This document shows, piece by piece, positions 1 through 8,359 of a DNA stretch of 33,703 nucleotides. Positions within the stretch are counted from its first letter, which is position 1. Each line of letters begins with the position of its first letter. Position numbers and translations under genes: made by a program. The notes under the pieces are model-generated. The model saw only the letters and a list, made by a program, of their open reading frames with translations. It was not told the DNA's origin and made no database searches. This DNA is from a candidate division TM6 bacterium GW2011_GWF2_28_16 (GTDB lineage Bacteria > Babelota > Babeliae > Babelales > UASB340), in the NCBI GenBank assembly GCA_000989185.1, contig LBNX01000003.1, forward strand, positions 1 through 33,703, read 5' to 3'.

Positions 1-196
1 TTAAAAAAATATTTCTGCTGCTAAGAGCCAGAGCATCTTTTTCTCTAACCGTATCAACCGGAACTATCTCTACATTCATAAAAAGCTGTTTTACCATTAA
101 AGATATAAGGTTGAGTTGCTGTGCATCTTTCTTGCCAAAATAGGCCCTTGTAGGGTTTACAATATTTAAAAGCTTCATGACAACCGTTAAAACACC
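1..196 (-). pseudogene. panC: Pantothenate synthetase fragment (partial, chimeric)
   Basis: Minus-strand reading is open from about base 196 through the left edge. It reads [15 protein letters not shown], then [13 protein letters not shown] and, near the edge, LALSSRN. These are the central blocks of PanC, the ATP-dependent ligase joining pantoate and beta-alanine; the YFGKKD..Q and SSRN blocks line its ATP/pantoate site. Only about 65 of the usual ~280 residues are present. The N-terminal part is lost at about 193-197, where the sequence switches directly into serS on the other strand. Codon choice (ccg, ctc, agg, gcc) is richer in G+C than in the genes after 1240. The wording looks most like Campylobacterota PanC from memory. 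An ATG at 178 in this frame is internal, not a start. Most likely a foreign fragment joined during assembly. Confidence 0.8.
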
Positions 197-203
197 GTTA
201 AAA
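182..203. repeat. Short direct repeat at the panC/serS junction
   Basis: ACCGTTAAAA occurs at about 183-192 and again at 194-203. The first copy reads as panC on the minus strand (VLTVV), the second as serS on the plus strand (PLK). The two genes therefore meet at a 10-base microhomology, as expected of a chimeric join. Confidence 0.65.
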
Positions 204-725
204 TATTGCGGATTTTCTTCGTGTTTCCGGCGTGAAGCCGGAGCGTATGGCAAGGATCTAAAAGGAATTTTACGCGGTCATCAATTTGACAAAATAGAGA
301 TGTTTATTTATGCGCGCGAAGGCGAAGCATGGCAAATGCATGAGTATTTGCAGGCGGTTGCCGAGCGTTTTTGGCAATCGCTCGAGATTCCTTATCAAGT
401 ATTATTGATGTGTTCCGGCGATATTGGCGCGCCTAACGCCAAAAAATATGACACAGAAGGATGGTTGCCAGGAGAGCGCCAGTATCGCGCACTGGGTTCT
501 TGCTCGAATGATACTGATTTTCAAGCGCGGCGTTTAAATATCAAATATGTGGATGAGGAAACAGGTGAGAAACGTTATGTTCATACGTTAAACAATACTT
601 ATTGCGCTTTAGGGAGAACTATCATTGCCATAATGGAAAATTATCAAACGAAAGAGGGGACTATCAAGATACCTAAAGTGTTAAAACCATATTTATTTGG
701 GATTGAGGAGATTGGCCCACGTTAG
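195..725 (+). pseudogene. serS: Seryl-tRNA synthetase C-terminal fragment
   Basis: This encodes the C-terminal ~175 residues of the class II synthetase that charges tRNA-Ser. Visible are [16 protein letters not shown] (motif 2, FRREAG), HQFDKIEMF, the GDIGAPNAKKYD block, GSCSNDTDFQARR, and motif 3 in an unusual form (NNTYCALGRTIIAIMENYQ), ending at a TAG. The ATG at 177 is not a start: the bases before about 195 belong to panC on the other strand, and the N-terminal coiled-coil arm plus half the catalytic core are missing. Base composition is clearly less AT-rich than the chromosome after 1240. The next 106 bases (726-831) hold no gene I recognise, and an ftsQ-like gene follows on the same strand, so serS and that gene may come from one donor genome, perhaps a Patescibacteria-like one (weak inference). 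Confidence 0.85.
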
Positions 726-831
726 ACATCGTATCTCATCCAAACGCGAAAGTCCTTTGTCCATGGTTCACACAATGGCTTAAAAATGGCCATTTGTTTG
801 AATTTTAAGTAGACATTTTAATATATTTGAA

Positions 832-1243
832 ATGGCGCGACGCGATTATGCATCAAAAAAATCGCATATTTATAAATCGCCACGCCGCGTAATTCGACGC
901 GATAAATTAAGAAGGGAAGTTGCAAAAAAACGCTGGCTGGTTTTGCTCAAATTAATTGTGCTAAGCGGATTTTTTATTTGTATTTTTTATTGGCTGTTTT
1001 TTTCGCCGCTATTCATGGTTAATAATCGAATTGAAGTTAGGAATAGCGTTGCTGGACAGGGAACGCATGAGGGGCTTAACAATGCGATTAGGGAGGCTTT
1101 GTCAGGACGGGTATGGAAGGTCGTTCCGCGTGGAAATTTTTTTTTCATTCAGCCAAACCAACTAGCCGTCACTTTGTCGGCGCGCACTGATTTACGGCCG
1201 TTAATTTATAATTTAGCGGTCGTTAAAATTTGGCCTAATAAAA
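832..1243 (+). pseudogene. FtsQ-like cell-division protein, 3'-truncated
   Basis: From ATG 832 the product begins with a very basic cytoplasmic stretch (ARRDYASKKSHIYKSPRR and on), then one membrane span at about residues 35-58 (LVLLKLIVLSGFFICIFYWL), then FSPLFMVNNRIEVRNS, which looks like the start of a POTRA domain. Later the WKVVPRGNFFFIQP and LIYNLAVVKIWPNK segments resemble FtsQ/DivIB-type proteins. This topology (basic tail, single TM, POTRA) is that of the divisome bitopic protein FtsQ; the identification rests on layout and short motifs, so it is moderate. At about 1237-1244 the reading runs into the antisense of the transketolase gene, so the last ~13 residues of the open frame are artefactual. 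Composition matches the serS fragment, not the AT-rich chromosome. Confidence 0.55.
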
Positions 1244-2612
1244 CAATAGATTCTGGAATAGCTCTAAACATGGCGATATCTTCTAGCGCCATTTGAGATG
1301 GTCCATCTTGCCCAATAGAAACGCCACAATGTGAACCACATAAGCGTAATGCATTACGCCCAATGCCAGCCATTCTTATTTGATCAAACGCTCTTGTAAA
1401 AAAAGCTCCAAAGGTTGCTGCAAAAGGTATTTTGCCTCTAGCTTGTAATCCTGTAGCTACACTTATCATATTTTGTTCTGCAATAAAGCACTGTACAAAA
1501 TTTGCAGGATATTTTTTAGCAAAATATTCTGTGTAAGTAGAATTTTGAACATCAGCATCAAGTGCAAAAATATTTTTATTAACTTGACCTAATGCTTCTA
1601 GCGCTAGGCCAAAGGCTTTTCTTGTTGCTAATTTTTCGCTTTTATCAAATAATTGATTATTAATATCTTGTTCGAGATTTATTTTTATATTTACATTTTT
1701 ATTATTATTTAAATTATTTATATTTAATTTTTCTGGTAAATATGGCGTGTGATTAATTTTTTCTGTATATTTTAATCCAAAATTATTTTCTAGTTCTTTT
1801 ATTATATTATTTAATTCTTCTTGTTTAAATGGCTTACCGTGATAATTATTTTTGTTTTCTATTTCTTTTAAACCAGAGCCTTTAAGTGTTTTTGCAATAA
1901 TAATTACAGGTTGATTTTGAACTTTTTGGGCTTGACTTAAAGCATTATAAATTTCTTGAATATCATGACCATTTATTATAAATACTTTAAAGCCAAATGC
2001 TTCGAATTTATTTGCAAATTTATTAACGTCATGTCCGTGTATACTTTCACCAGATTGACCTAATCTGTTACAATTTAAAATAGCTATTAAGTTATCTAGT
2101 TTATAATGTGATGCTAATTCTGCAGCTTCCCATACAGAACCTTCGGCTGCTTCGCCATCGCCAATAATAACATAAGTTTTATAATCTAATTTATCATGCT
2201 TTGCATTAATGGCCATGCCTACGGCTATGCCTAACCCCTGGCCTAACGATCCTGTTGCAGCTTCGTTATATTTAAATCTTGGAGTAGGATGGCCTTCGAG
2301 AACAGAATCAAAATCTCTTAGTGTTAATAGTTCTTTTTCTGTTATTACTCCTAAATTTTTATATGCAGCATAAATTATTGGTGCAGCATGCCCTACAGAA
2401 AGTATAAATCTGTCATTATTTGGGTTTTCGGGAGTATTAATATCATATTTTATAAAATCAAAAAATATTACGCTCATTAAATCTGCAATGGCCATACATG
2501 TAGTTGGATGCCCAGATTTGCTTGCCGTTGTAGCTTTAATACTGTCTATTCTTAAATTTAATGCAGCTTGATTTAATAAATTAATTTTTTCTAGATTTAA
2601 TTTACTTGTCAT
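1238..2612 (-). pseudogene. tkt: Transketolase, C-terminal domain lost at chimeric junction
   Basis: Thiamine-diphosphate enzyme moving two-carbon units in the non-oxidative pentose phosphate pathway. The N-terminal TPP domain shows SGHPTTC (residues 33-39), GHAAP (74-78), GSLGQGLG (121-128), the GDGE...N cofactor motif (151-154, N180). The pyrimidine domain starts near residue 330 and contains the catalytic Glu in AEQNM, then CGVSIGQDGPSQMALEDIAMFRAIPES. The SGHPTTC and GPSQMALED wording resembles the shorter ~620-residue animal-type transketolases also found in bacteria. The gene breaks after IVL at about 1238-1244, where the DNA becomes ftsQ-like, so roughly the last 165 residues are missing here. 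Start: ATG 2612 preceded by AAAGGG. The truncation is probably an assembly effect and not a real mutation. Region 2613-2728 between this gene and the next (divergent) is nearly pure A/T and must hold both promoters. Confidence 0.88.
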
Positions 2613-2728
2613 TTAAAGCCCTTTATTATTTATATATTATATTTATATTTTATTAATAATATTTATTATGCTAAAAATTTCAGTCTAGCAAGTTTAATAA
2701 AATATAAAATTTAAATTAAGAGTTTTTT

Positions 2729-3184
2729 GTGTTTAAACATATTTCTGAATTATTAAATAGTTTTGTTTTACCCCAGGATCAATGGAAAATAAAATTATTT
2801 AATAATTGGGACAAAGTTTTGGGTAGTTTAGCCGACAAAGTAGTTATATTAAAGGCAGAAAGGCATATGTTAATTTTGGGAGTTACCCATCCCGCTTGGG
2901 CACACGAAATGTTTATGCTTTCAGATGTGCTTAGGGAAAAAATTAATTTATTATTGGGTAAAGAACAGATAAAATATATAAGATTTCAGGTAATAAAAAA
3001 ACCAGTAAAAGAGCAAAATAACATAAATAATATAAATTTAAGTGAGAATTTAAATAATAAAATAAATAAAAATAAAAATTTTAGTTTAAATAGACAAGAG
3101 TATGCTAGTTTAACCCAAATAAAAGATTTAGAATTAAAAGAAGTATTAAAAGAGTTTTATTTTAAGAGTAAAAAAGGGGTATAA
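2729..3184 (+). CDS. DciA-like DUF721 protein
   Basis: A 151-residue protein starting at GTG 2729. Residues 1-90 fit the DUF721 family: NWDKVLGSLADKV, then VTHPAWAHEMFMLSDVLREKIN and IKYIRFQV. DUF721 includes DciA, the ancestral loader of the replicative helicase DnaB in bacteria lacking DnaC/DnaI; family membership is what I see, the helicase-loading role is inferred. After residue 95 the protein becomes Asn/Lys-rich and low-complexity, typical of AT-driven linker growth in this genome. It opens an operon: the next gene starts 2 bases after its stop. No clear ribosome-binding sequence precedes the GTG; there is no better in-frame start nearby. Confidence 0.75.
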   Translation: MFKHISELLNSFVLPQDQWKIKLFNNWDKVLGSLADKVVILKAERHMLILGVTHPAWAHEMFMLSDVLREKINLLLGKEQIKYIRFQVIKKPVKEQNNINNINLSENLNNKINKNKNFSLNRQEYASLTQIKDLELKEVLKEFYFKSKKGV

Positions 3185-3186
3185 AT

Positions 3187-4827
3187 ATGAAGTGTAAATT
3201 TTTTTTAAAAAAAATATTATTAATTAATATATTTTTAATTAATTTTATTTATAGTGAGCAAGTTTTATTAGAGCAAATAAATAGTGATAATAATTCTGGA
3301 ATAGAAATTGCTTCTGTTAAAAAAAACTGGGGTCAGAGTGCCAAAAATTACCATTTATATTTATCTGGTAGTTATGATATGGCAGCAAATCCAGATAAAG
3401 CTGTTATTAAATTCGAAAAGTTAAAAAGAACAGAATCGAGCGTATATTTTTATGATAATTATATTAGATTTTTGTTTTTAACAAACCAGTTTGAAGCTAT
3501 TGTTAATTTAGATCAAAAAATTAAAGATGCATTTAAGGGAAATTTAGAAATAGAAAAAATATTTGCACAGGCTTATTTTTATGTAGGTCGTGGTGATAAT
3601 TCGCAAGACTTTTTAAATAGATTAATAGAACAACATCCTAATGATGTACAATTAACATATTTTAAAGCCGTAAGCTTAATAAAATCTGGCAAGCTTGAAG
3701 ATGGTATTAAGTTTGTAAACGCTTGTTTAGAAAATAAAAATTTAGAATCTAAATATTTTTTATTTTATTTTTTAATGTCAAAAATTTATTTGCAAAAAAA
3801 TCAGCCTGACCAGGCTCTAAAGTATGTTAATAAGAGTTTAGATTTATTTCAAGACTTCGAAAAAGGCTGGCTGTTAAAATCTATAATTCAGGAACAGCAA
3901 GGTCAAATTACACAGGCAATTGCTGGATATAAAAAGTTTTTAGATATTGTTGGTACAGATGAACCTGTCGAAAAACAACTTGTCAGGTTATTGTTTGTCG
4001 AAAAGCGCTTTGATGAAGCGTCTGTTGTGCTTGAAAAAATAAAAAATAGAACTCCAGCACAAGATTTTGATTTAGCGCTTGTTAAATGGCATTCTGGAAA
4101 TGTTCAGCAAGCTCTTGTTTTGATTGATGATCTTATAAAAAAATATCCAGATTTTAGTGATGCAAAACTTTTAAAAGTAGAAATTCTTGTATCATTAAGT
4201 AAAAAAGAAGAAGTTTTAAATTTATTAAAAGATTGGTTGTTGGCCCAGCCAGAGAATAAACAAATTTTACAAGTATTATTATTATTAAGACTTAGTGGCT
4301 TTGATAAAAAAAATATTATAGATATTTTAGAATTAGTCGACAAAGAGCATTCTAATGAATTAATAATTTCTGCATTAATAGATTTAAATTTTGAAAAAGA
4401 TGATACAGCTAAAGTTTTAGTTTATTGTAAAAAATTATTTGATTTAACTAAAGATTCGGCTTTAAAATCTAAGATATTATTTCAAACAGCTTATACACAT
4501 TTTGCTGCTGGTAATACTTCGAATAAAGTAGAAAATATTTTGCGTACAGCTTTAAAATATGAACCTGTTTATCCTTCTGTATATAATTTATTTGCTTATT
4601 ATTATGCACAAATAGATAAAAATTTGGGCGAAGCTTTAACTTTTGCAGATAAAGCATTAACTTATTTACCAAATTCTTATTATTATATAGATACTAAAGC
4701 CTATGTTTTATTTAAAATGGGTAAAATAGAAGAATCTATAAAATTATTTGAGACTGCGCTTAGTATTAACCCTAAAGATGAAGAGGTTTTAAAGCATTTG
4801 AATTTGGCTAAAAGTTTTGGGCAATAA
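3187..4827 (+). CDS. Exported tetratricopeptide-repeat protein
   Basis: A 546-residue protein with an N-terminal signal sequence (basic MKCKFFLKK, then a hydrophobic stretch to about residue 23, IYSEQ at the probable cleavage point). The rest is a solenoid of TPR-like helical hairpins. Clear units are around residues 190-255 (YLQKNQPDQALKYVNKSLDL, then GWLLKSIIQEQQGQITQAI), and the last is AYVLFKMGKIEESIKLFETA followed by the typical end of the unit (LSINPKDEE). TPR arrays hold partner proteins; in the periplasm they often serve envelope assembly or cell-wall machinery. Here the gene sits between a DciA-like gene (2 bases upstream) and murG (6 bases downstream), so it is co-transcribed with a peptidoglycan enzyme, but no precise function can be claimed. 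A second ATG for a shorter non-exported form is not supported. Confidence 0.85.
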   Translation: MKCKFFLKKILLINIFLINFIYSEQVLLEQINSDNNSGIEIASVKKNWGQSAKNYHLYLSGSYDMAANPDKAVIKFEKLKRTESSVYFYDNYIRFLFLTNQFEAIVNLDQKIKDAFKGNLEIEKIFAQAYFYVGRGDNSQDFLNRLIEQHPNDVQLTYFKAVSLIKSGKLEDGIKFVNACLENKNLESKYFLFYFLMSKIYLQKNQPDQALKYVNKSLDLFQDFEKGWLLKSIIQEQQGQITQAIAGYKKFLDIVGTDEPVEKQLVRLLFVEKRFDEASVVLEKIKNRTPAQDFDLALVKWHSGNVQQALVLIDDLIKKYPDFSDAKLLKVEILVSLSKKEEVLNLLKDWLLAQPENKQILQVLLLLRLSGFDKKNIIDILELVDKEHSNELIISALIDLNFEKDDTAKVLVYCKKLFDLTKDSALKSKILFQTAYTHFAAGNTSNKVENILRTALKYEPVYPSVYNLFAYYYAQIDKNLGEALTFADKALTYLPNSYYYIDTKAYVLFKMGKIEESIKLFETALSINPKDEEVLKHLNLAKSFGQ

Positions 4828-4833
4828 TTATTT

Positions 4834-5907
4834 ATGATAAATAATAAAACATTATTTGTAGTAGCTTCTGGATCTGGCGGGCATATTTTGCCCGCTTTAA
4901 TTCTTGCTAAGAATTGGCAAAAAGATAATAATGGCCAAGTTATTTTTATAACTGGCATTAAAGATCTGGATAAAAATATTTTAGAAAATAATAATTTTAT
5001 AAATAAAATAATATATTTTAAATTAAATAATTTTCCCGGTAAAAGCTTATTAAAATACCCAAAGTTTATTTGGCAATTTTTAGTCTGTTTTGCAAAAAGT
5101 TATTTTTTAATTAAAAAATATAAAAAAAATAATATTAATAATATAACTGTAATTACTACAGGTGGTTATTTAGCTATACCAGTTTGTTTGGCTGCAAAAA
5201 AGCATAAACAAGAAATTATATTACATGAATTAAATGTAGTGCCAGGAAAAGCTATTAAGTTTTTAGCTGATTTAGCAAATAAAATTAATATAGTTTTTGA
5301 GCAAACTAGAAAGTATTTTTTTAAAAAGTTAAATAACAAAATTTTTGTTACAAATTATCCATTAAGATATAATTTACAAGATAAAATTTTTGATAGACAA
5401 GAGTTAATTTTAAAAATTAATAATTTAAATAATATTAATTTTAATATAAATAATAAAACTATATTAATTTTAGGTGGATCGCAGGGTTCTGTAACACTAA
5501 ATAATTATTTTAAAGATTTTATATTACAGGCTCGTGATAATAATAATTTAATTAATAATACTCGTGATAATTTAAATATATTTATAAATAATAATATCAA
5601 TTTAAATAATATTAATATTATTCACCAGACAGGCTCTCAAGATAGTTTTAATTGGGAAAATTTTTATAAAGACTTAAATATTCCAGCAATAGTATTTTCG
5701 TATAAACAAGATTTAAAAGATTATTATTTAATTTCTGATTTAGTTTTTGCCCGAGCTGGGGCAGGTACGCTTTTTGAATTAGAATTTTTTGGTAAAAAGA
5801 GTTTTATATTCCCATTAAAAACTGTGTATACAAGTCATCAGGTTGATAATGCTAAAATTATGGTAGAACGAAATAAAGGGCTGTTTGAATTCAAACAACC
5901 CTTTTAG
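4834..5907 (+). CDS. murG: MurG N-acetylglucosaminyltransferase, C-terminus truncated
   Basis: MurG adds GlcNAc to lipid I to make lipid II on the inner face of the membrane. Seen: the GSGGHILPAL donor/acceptor loop (residues 12-21), TTGGYLAIPVCLAA, HELNVVPGKA, the second G-loop ILGGSQGSVTLN, HQTGSQD, the RAGAGTLFELEFFGKKS block, and SHQVDNAK, corresponding to the family QxxNA motif. Length (357) looks normal only because Asn-rich insertions swell the middle (for example around 205-255). After the QxxNA motif the family normally has 50-65 residues that fold back on the N-domain; here there are only about 16. The last codons (KGLFEFKQPF) are themselves the arms of a terminator hairpin. The gene may be functional, recently truncated, or decaying. 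It is third in the dciA-like/TPR/murG operon. Confidence 0.88.
   Translation: MINNKTLFVVASGSGGHILPALILAKNWQKDNNGQVIFITGIKDLDKNILENNNFINKIIYFKLNNFPGKSLLKYPKFIWQFLVCFAKSYFLIKKYKKNNINNITVITTGGYLAIPVCLAAKKHKQEIILHELNVVPGKAIKFLADLANKINIVFEQTRKYFFKKLNNKIFVTNYPLRYNLQDKIFDRQELILKINNLNNINFNINNKTILILGGSQGSVTLNNYFKDFILQARDNNNLINNTRDNLNIFINNNINLNNINIIHQTGSQDSFNWENFYKDLNIPAIVFSYKQDLKDYYLISDLVFARAGAGTLFELEFFGKKSFIFPLKTVYTSHQVDNAKIMVERNKGLFEFKQPF
5875..5905. terminator. Bidirectional hairpin terminator inside the end of murG
   Basis: TGTTTGAATTCAAACA (5882-5897) is a 16-base perfect palindrome, extended after one C/A mismatch by GGG/CCC and AAA/TTT to a stem of about 14 pairs. It ends in TTTT directly before the murG TAG at 5905-5907. 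It lies between convergent genes (murG plus, kinase-like gene minus) and can serve both. The overlap with coding sequence is unusual. Confidence 0.75.
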
Positions 5908-5928
5908 ATTTAATTTTTAATTTATATA

Positions 5929-7110
5929 TTATATTTCTTGTTCTATTCTTTCTAATTCTTCTACAATTTCTTTAGCTGTTGGTCTATTATCGGGATTATC
6001 ATCCCAACATTTGTTTAATAAGTTATTAAGCGCTTCATGAACTAAATTATTATCAAGTTCTGGTCTAAATGGTTTATTTTCTTGATCGCCAAGAATAATA
6101 TCTACAAAATCCATTTCAGATAAGTCTTCTTCGTACATATCTTGTATAATATTAACAATATTATCTTTATATAAAAGATCGTGCATTAATATCCCGTAAG
6201 CAAAAATATCATTTGCGGGATAAATTTTTATACCTTCGTTTTCTGGAATATCTTGGGCTTTTTCGTATTTATTATTTAATTCAAAAAAATCACGTAAGTT
6301 CTCTGGTGCTTTATAAGGCGTAGTTCCTTTAAGTGTATGTCCTGTTGCAAAAACATAATCTTGACCTGTAGGAATTTTTTCATAAGATGTAAAATCTATT
6401 AACTTTGCTGTACCATTAGCAAATAAAACAACGTTTTTAGGTTTTATATCTCTGTGGACATAACCTAAAGAATGTATGTATGCAATTACTGAAGCAATAT
6501 CTTTTAATATTTTGATTTCTGTTTTAATTCCAAGAGATTGTTCTTTGAATAATTTTATTTTTTTAGTTGTTTCTTTATCAGTATTATCGTCAAATATATA
6601 ATCGTGTAAAGAGAAATCTCCAGGTTCTGTAAAGATACATAAATGCCCACTTTTTTTTAAATAGCCATTATATTCAACGATATTTGGGTGTTTTATTTTG
6701 TTAAAAAATTTTACTTCTTTTTCAAAATCAAATTCATTTTTTTCTGAATTTTCCATGTACCATGAACAACCAATTTTTTCATTTTCTAAAAGAACTTTAT
6801 TTATACCAAAAGTTAATTTATTTTTAGTTTGGTTGCTGCTGCTTGAAACTTCTGTTGGGGTTATTGTCGATGTAGGAGTGTATACTCTAAACTCTTTATC
6901 TTTACCTCTTCCTGTAGGGGTATCATGTTTTGGAATAAAACCGTAGTCTTTTTTTAGTGTCTTTTCTATAGATCGTCTTCTTAAATCGTAAGTAGATTCA
7001 CTTCTAGGTAAAGAAATTTTTCGTTCTAGAGAAAATAAATTTGTACTTATATTAAAAGCTAAAAGTACAAAAAGTAAAAATTTTAATTTTTTAAATATTT
7101 TATTAAACAT
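5929..7110 (-). CDS. Exported kinase-like protein 1 (atypical active site)
   Basis: A 393-residue protein from ATG 7110, chosen over the in-frame ATG 12 bases upstream because GGGGG (7116-7120) sits 5 bases before it. A signal sequence or membrane anchor is at residues 1-27 (KFLLFVLLAFNISTNLFS). A Ser/Thr-rich linker (75-95) leads to a eukaryotic-type protein-kinase fold: HPNIVEYNGY, catalytic loop YVHRDIKPKNVVL (H219-R-D221, N226), DFT at 239-241 in place of DFG, GTTPYKAPE (262-270) and a C-lobe ending RPTAKEIVEELE. The beta-3 strand reads IGCSWYMEN, so the ATP-anchoring lysine of VAIK is absent, and no GxGxxG loop is evident. It may be a pseudokinase or an atypical kinase. The 392-aa paralogue ending at 7132 lies 21 bases upstream on the same strand. 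An exported kinase in a host-associated bacterium suggests an effector, which is inference. Confidence 0.82.
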   Translation of the reverse strand: MFNKIFKKLKFLLFVLLAFNISTNLFSLERKISLPRSESTYDLRRRSIEKTLKKDYGFIPKHDTPTGRGKDKEFRVYTPTSTITPTEVSSSSNQTKNKLTFGINKVLLENEKIGCSWYMENSEKNEFDFEKEVKFFNKIKHPNIVEYNGYLKKSGHLCIFTEPGDFSLHDYIFDDNTDKETTKKIKLFKEQSLGIKTEIKILKDIASVIAYIHSLGYVHRDIKPKNVVLFANGTAKLIDFTSYEKIPTGQDYVFATGHTLKGTTPYKAPENLRDFFELNNKYEKAQDIPENEGIKIYPANDIFAYGILMHDLLYKDNIVNIIQDMYEEDLSEMDFVDIILGDQENKPFRPELDNNLVHEALNNLLNKCWDDNPDNRPTAKEIVEELERIEQEI

Positions 7111-7131
7111 ATGTTCCCCCATTTATAGTAA

Positions 7132-8310
7132 TTAATTTTCAGTTTTTTTATCTAAATCTTCTTTTATTGCTGTTAAAGCATTTAAAACTTCTTTTGCTGT
7201 TGGCCTATCTTCAGGTTCTTGTGCCAAACAAGCTTTTATTATATTATTAATTTCCTCTGGTACTAAGTTGTTATCAAGTGCTGGTCTGTTTCCTTTTCTT
7301 ATGTATTCAAAAAAATGTTCTAAATAATCATCGTTAGAAAACGATAAATTAAATTTAGAATTTTCTTCTGTGAGTTTTTTTCTTAGTTCATTATCATAAG
7401 GTTTTTCATAAAAAAGTTCATATAAAGTAACGCCTAAGGCATAAATATCTACATTAGGATCTGTATAAATTAAAGGATTAACTTCAGGATATTCTTTATT
7501 TATTTGAACTTGTTGTCTGAGTTGAGATATATTTTCTGGTGCTAAGTATTTATTAGTACCATTTAAATTATCAAAAGCAACAAAATTTACTTTAGTTTTA
7601 AATTTTTTAGCAAATGAAAAATCTGTTATTACAGCATAAAATTTATTTTCTGACTCTGGTACAATAATAATATTACCAGGTTTTATATCTCTATGAATGA
7701 GGTGAAGCTTATGGAAGGTATATATACCATTAGCGGTATCAATTGCTAAATTTAATTTAGTATTAATAGATTTATTTAAGTTAAATTTGTTTTTAAATAT
7801 ATATTCATTTAAATCTGTTATACCCAATTCGGTAATTGTAAATAATGTTACTCTTTCAATTTTATTATCGCGTTTTGATATTTTATGACCTTCACCTCTA
7901 AATGATATTAAATTTGTTTTTTTATCAGGATATTTTTTCTCAAGTTTTTGTATTTTTTTAAAAAGTTTAATATCCTTTTCGAAATTTTCTAAAACTTTAG
8001 AGGGATTAAATTCTTTTGGTTCGCCATTTTTTACTTTATATGGAGCATAAAAAGAACAAGCTAGCCACTCACCGTTTATCTGTACGGCATAAATTATTTT
8101 TTCAAGCCCTCTATTAATAAATTTGAATATTTTAATGCCGTTTTTTAAGCACATTGAATCAAATTCTTTAAAATTTTCATCATATTTTGCAAATTGATCT
8201 TGCTTCTTTTCTTGAGCCATTGGAAGTATATAACTTGCAGTAAATAACAAAGCCATAAAAAGAAATAATTTCTTAATATCTTTAATAAATTTAAATTTTT
8301 CTATAAACAT
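7132..8310 (-). CDS. Exported kinase-like protein 2 (atypical active site)
   Basis: A 392-residue paralogue of the preceding gene and first in their two-gene transcript. Hydrophobic N-terminus at about residues 13-30 (KKLFLFMALLFTASYILP) acts as signal or anchor. Kinase features: catalytic loop LIHRDIKPGNIII (H206-R-D208, N213), DFS at 230-232 instead of DFG, GTNKYLAPENIS activation-segment end, VDIYALGVTLYELFYEKPY (F-helix), and a C-lobe RPALDNNLVPEEIN and RPTAKEVLNAL nearly matching its neighbour. The beta-3 strand reads WLACSFYAP (82-90), again lacking the VAIK lysine and showing the same CS-aromatic-Y replacement as the neighbour. The shared substitution argues that it is ancestral to the pair, not random decay. 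Function unknown; ATP binding and substrate cannot be judged from sequence. Confidence 0.82.
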   Translation of the reverse strand: MFIEKFKFIKDIKKLFLFMALLFTASYILPMAQEKKQDQFAKYDENFKEFDSMCLKNGIKIFKFINRGLEKIIYAVQINGEWLACSFYAPYKVKNGEPKEFNPSKVLENFEKDIKLFKKIQKLEKKYPDKKTNLISFRGEGHKISKRDNKIERVTLFTITELGITDLNEYIFKNKFNLNKSINTKLNLAIDTANGIYTFHKLHLIHRDIKPGNIIIVPESENKFYAVITDFSFAKKFKTKVNFVAFDNLNGTNKYLAPENISQLRQQVQINKEYPEVNPLIYTDPNVDIYALGVTLYELFYEKPYDNELRKKLTEENSKFNLSFSNDDYLEHFFEYIRKGNRPALDNNLVPEEINNIIKACLAQEPEDRPTAKEVLNALTAIKEDLDKKTEN

Positions 8311-8359
8311 AATATTTTTACCTGTTATTTTAATAATTAAATATTTTATTTTCTAATAG

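Noticed and set aside
1-1243. Horizontal gene transfer island carrying panC, serS and an ftsQ-like gene
   Set aside because: All three genes are cut exactly where they meet each other or transketolase, none is complete, and microhomologies lie at the joins; an assembly chimera explains this better than a real insertion.
4104-4958. Three short minus-strand open frames within the TPR and murG genes
   Set aside because: They lie antisense to strongly supported coding sequence and resemble no protein.
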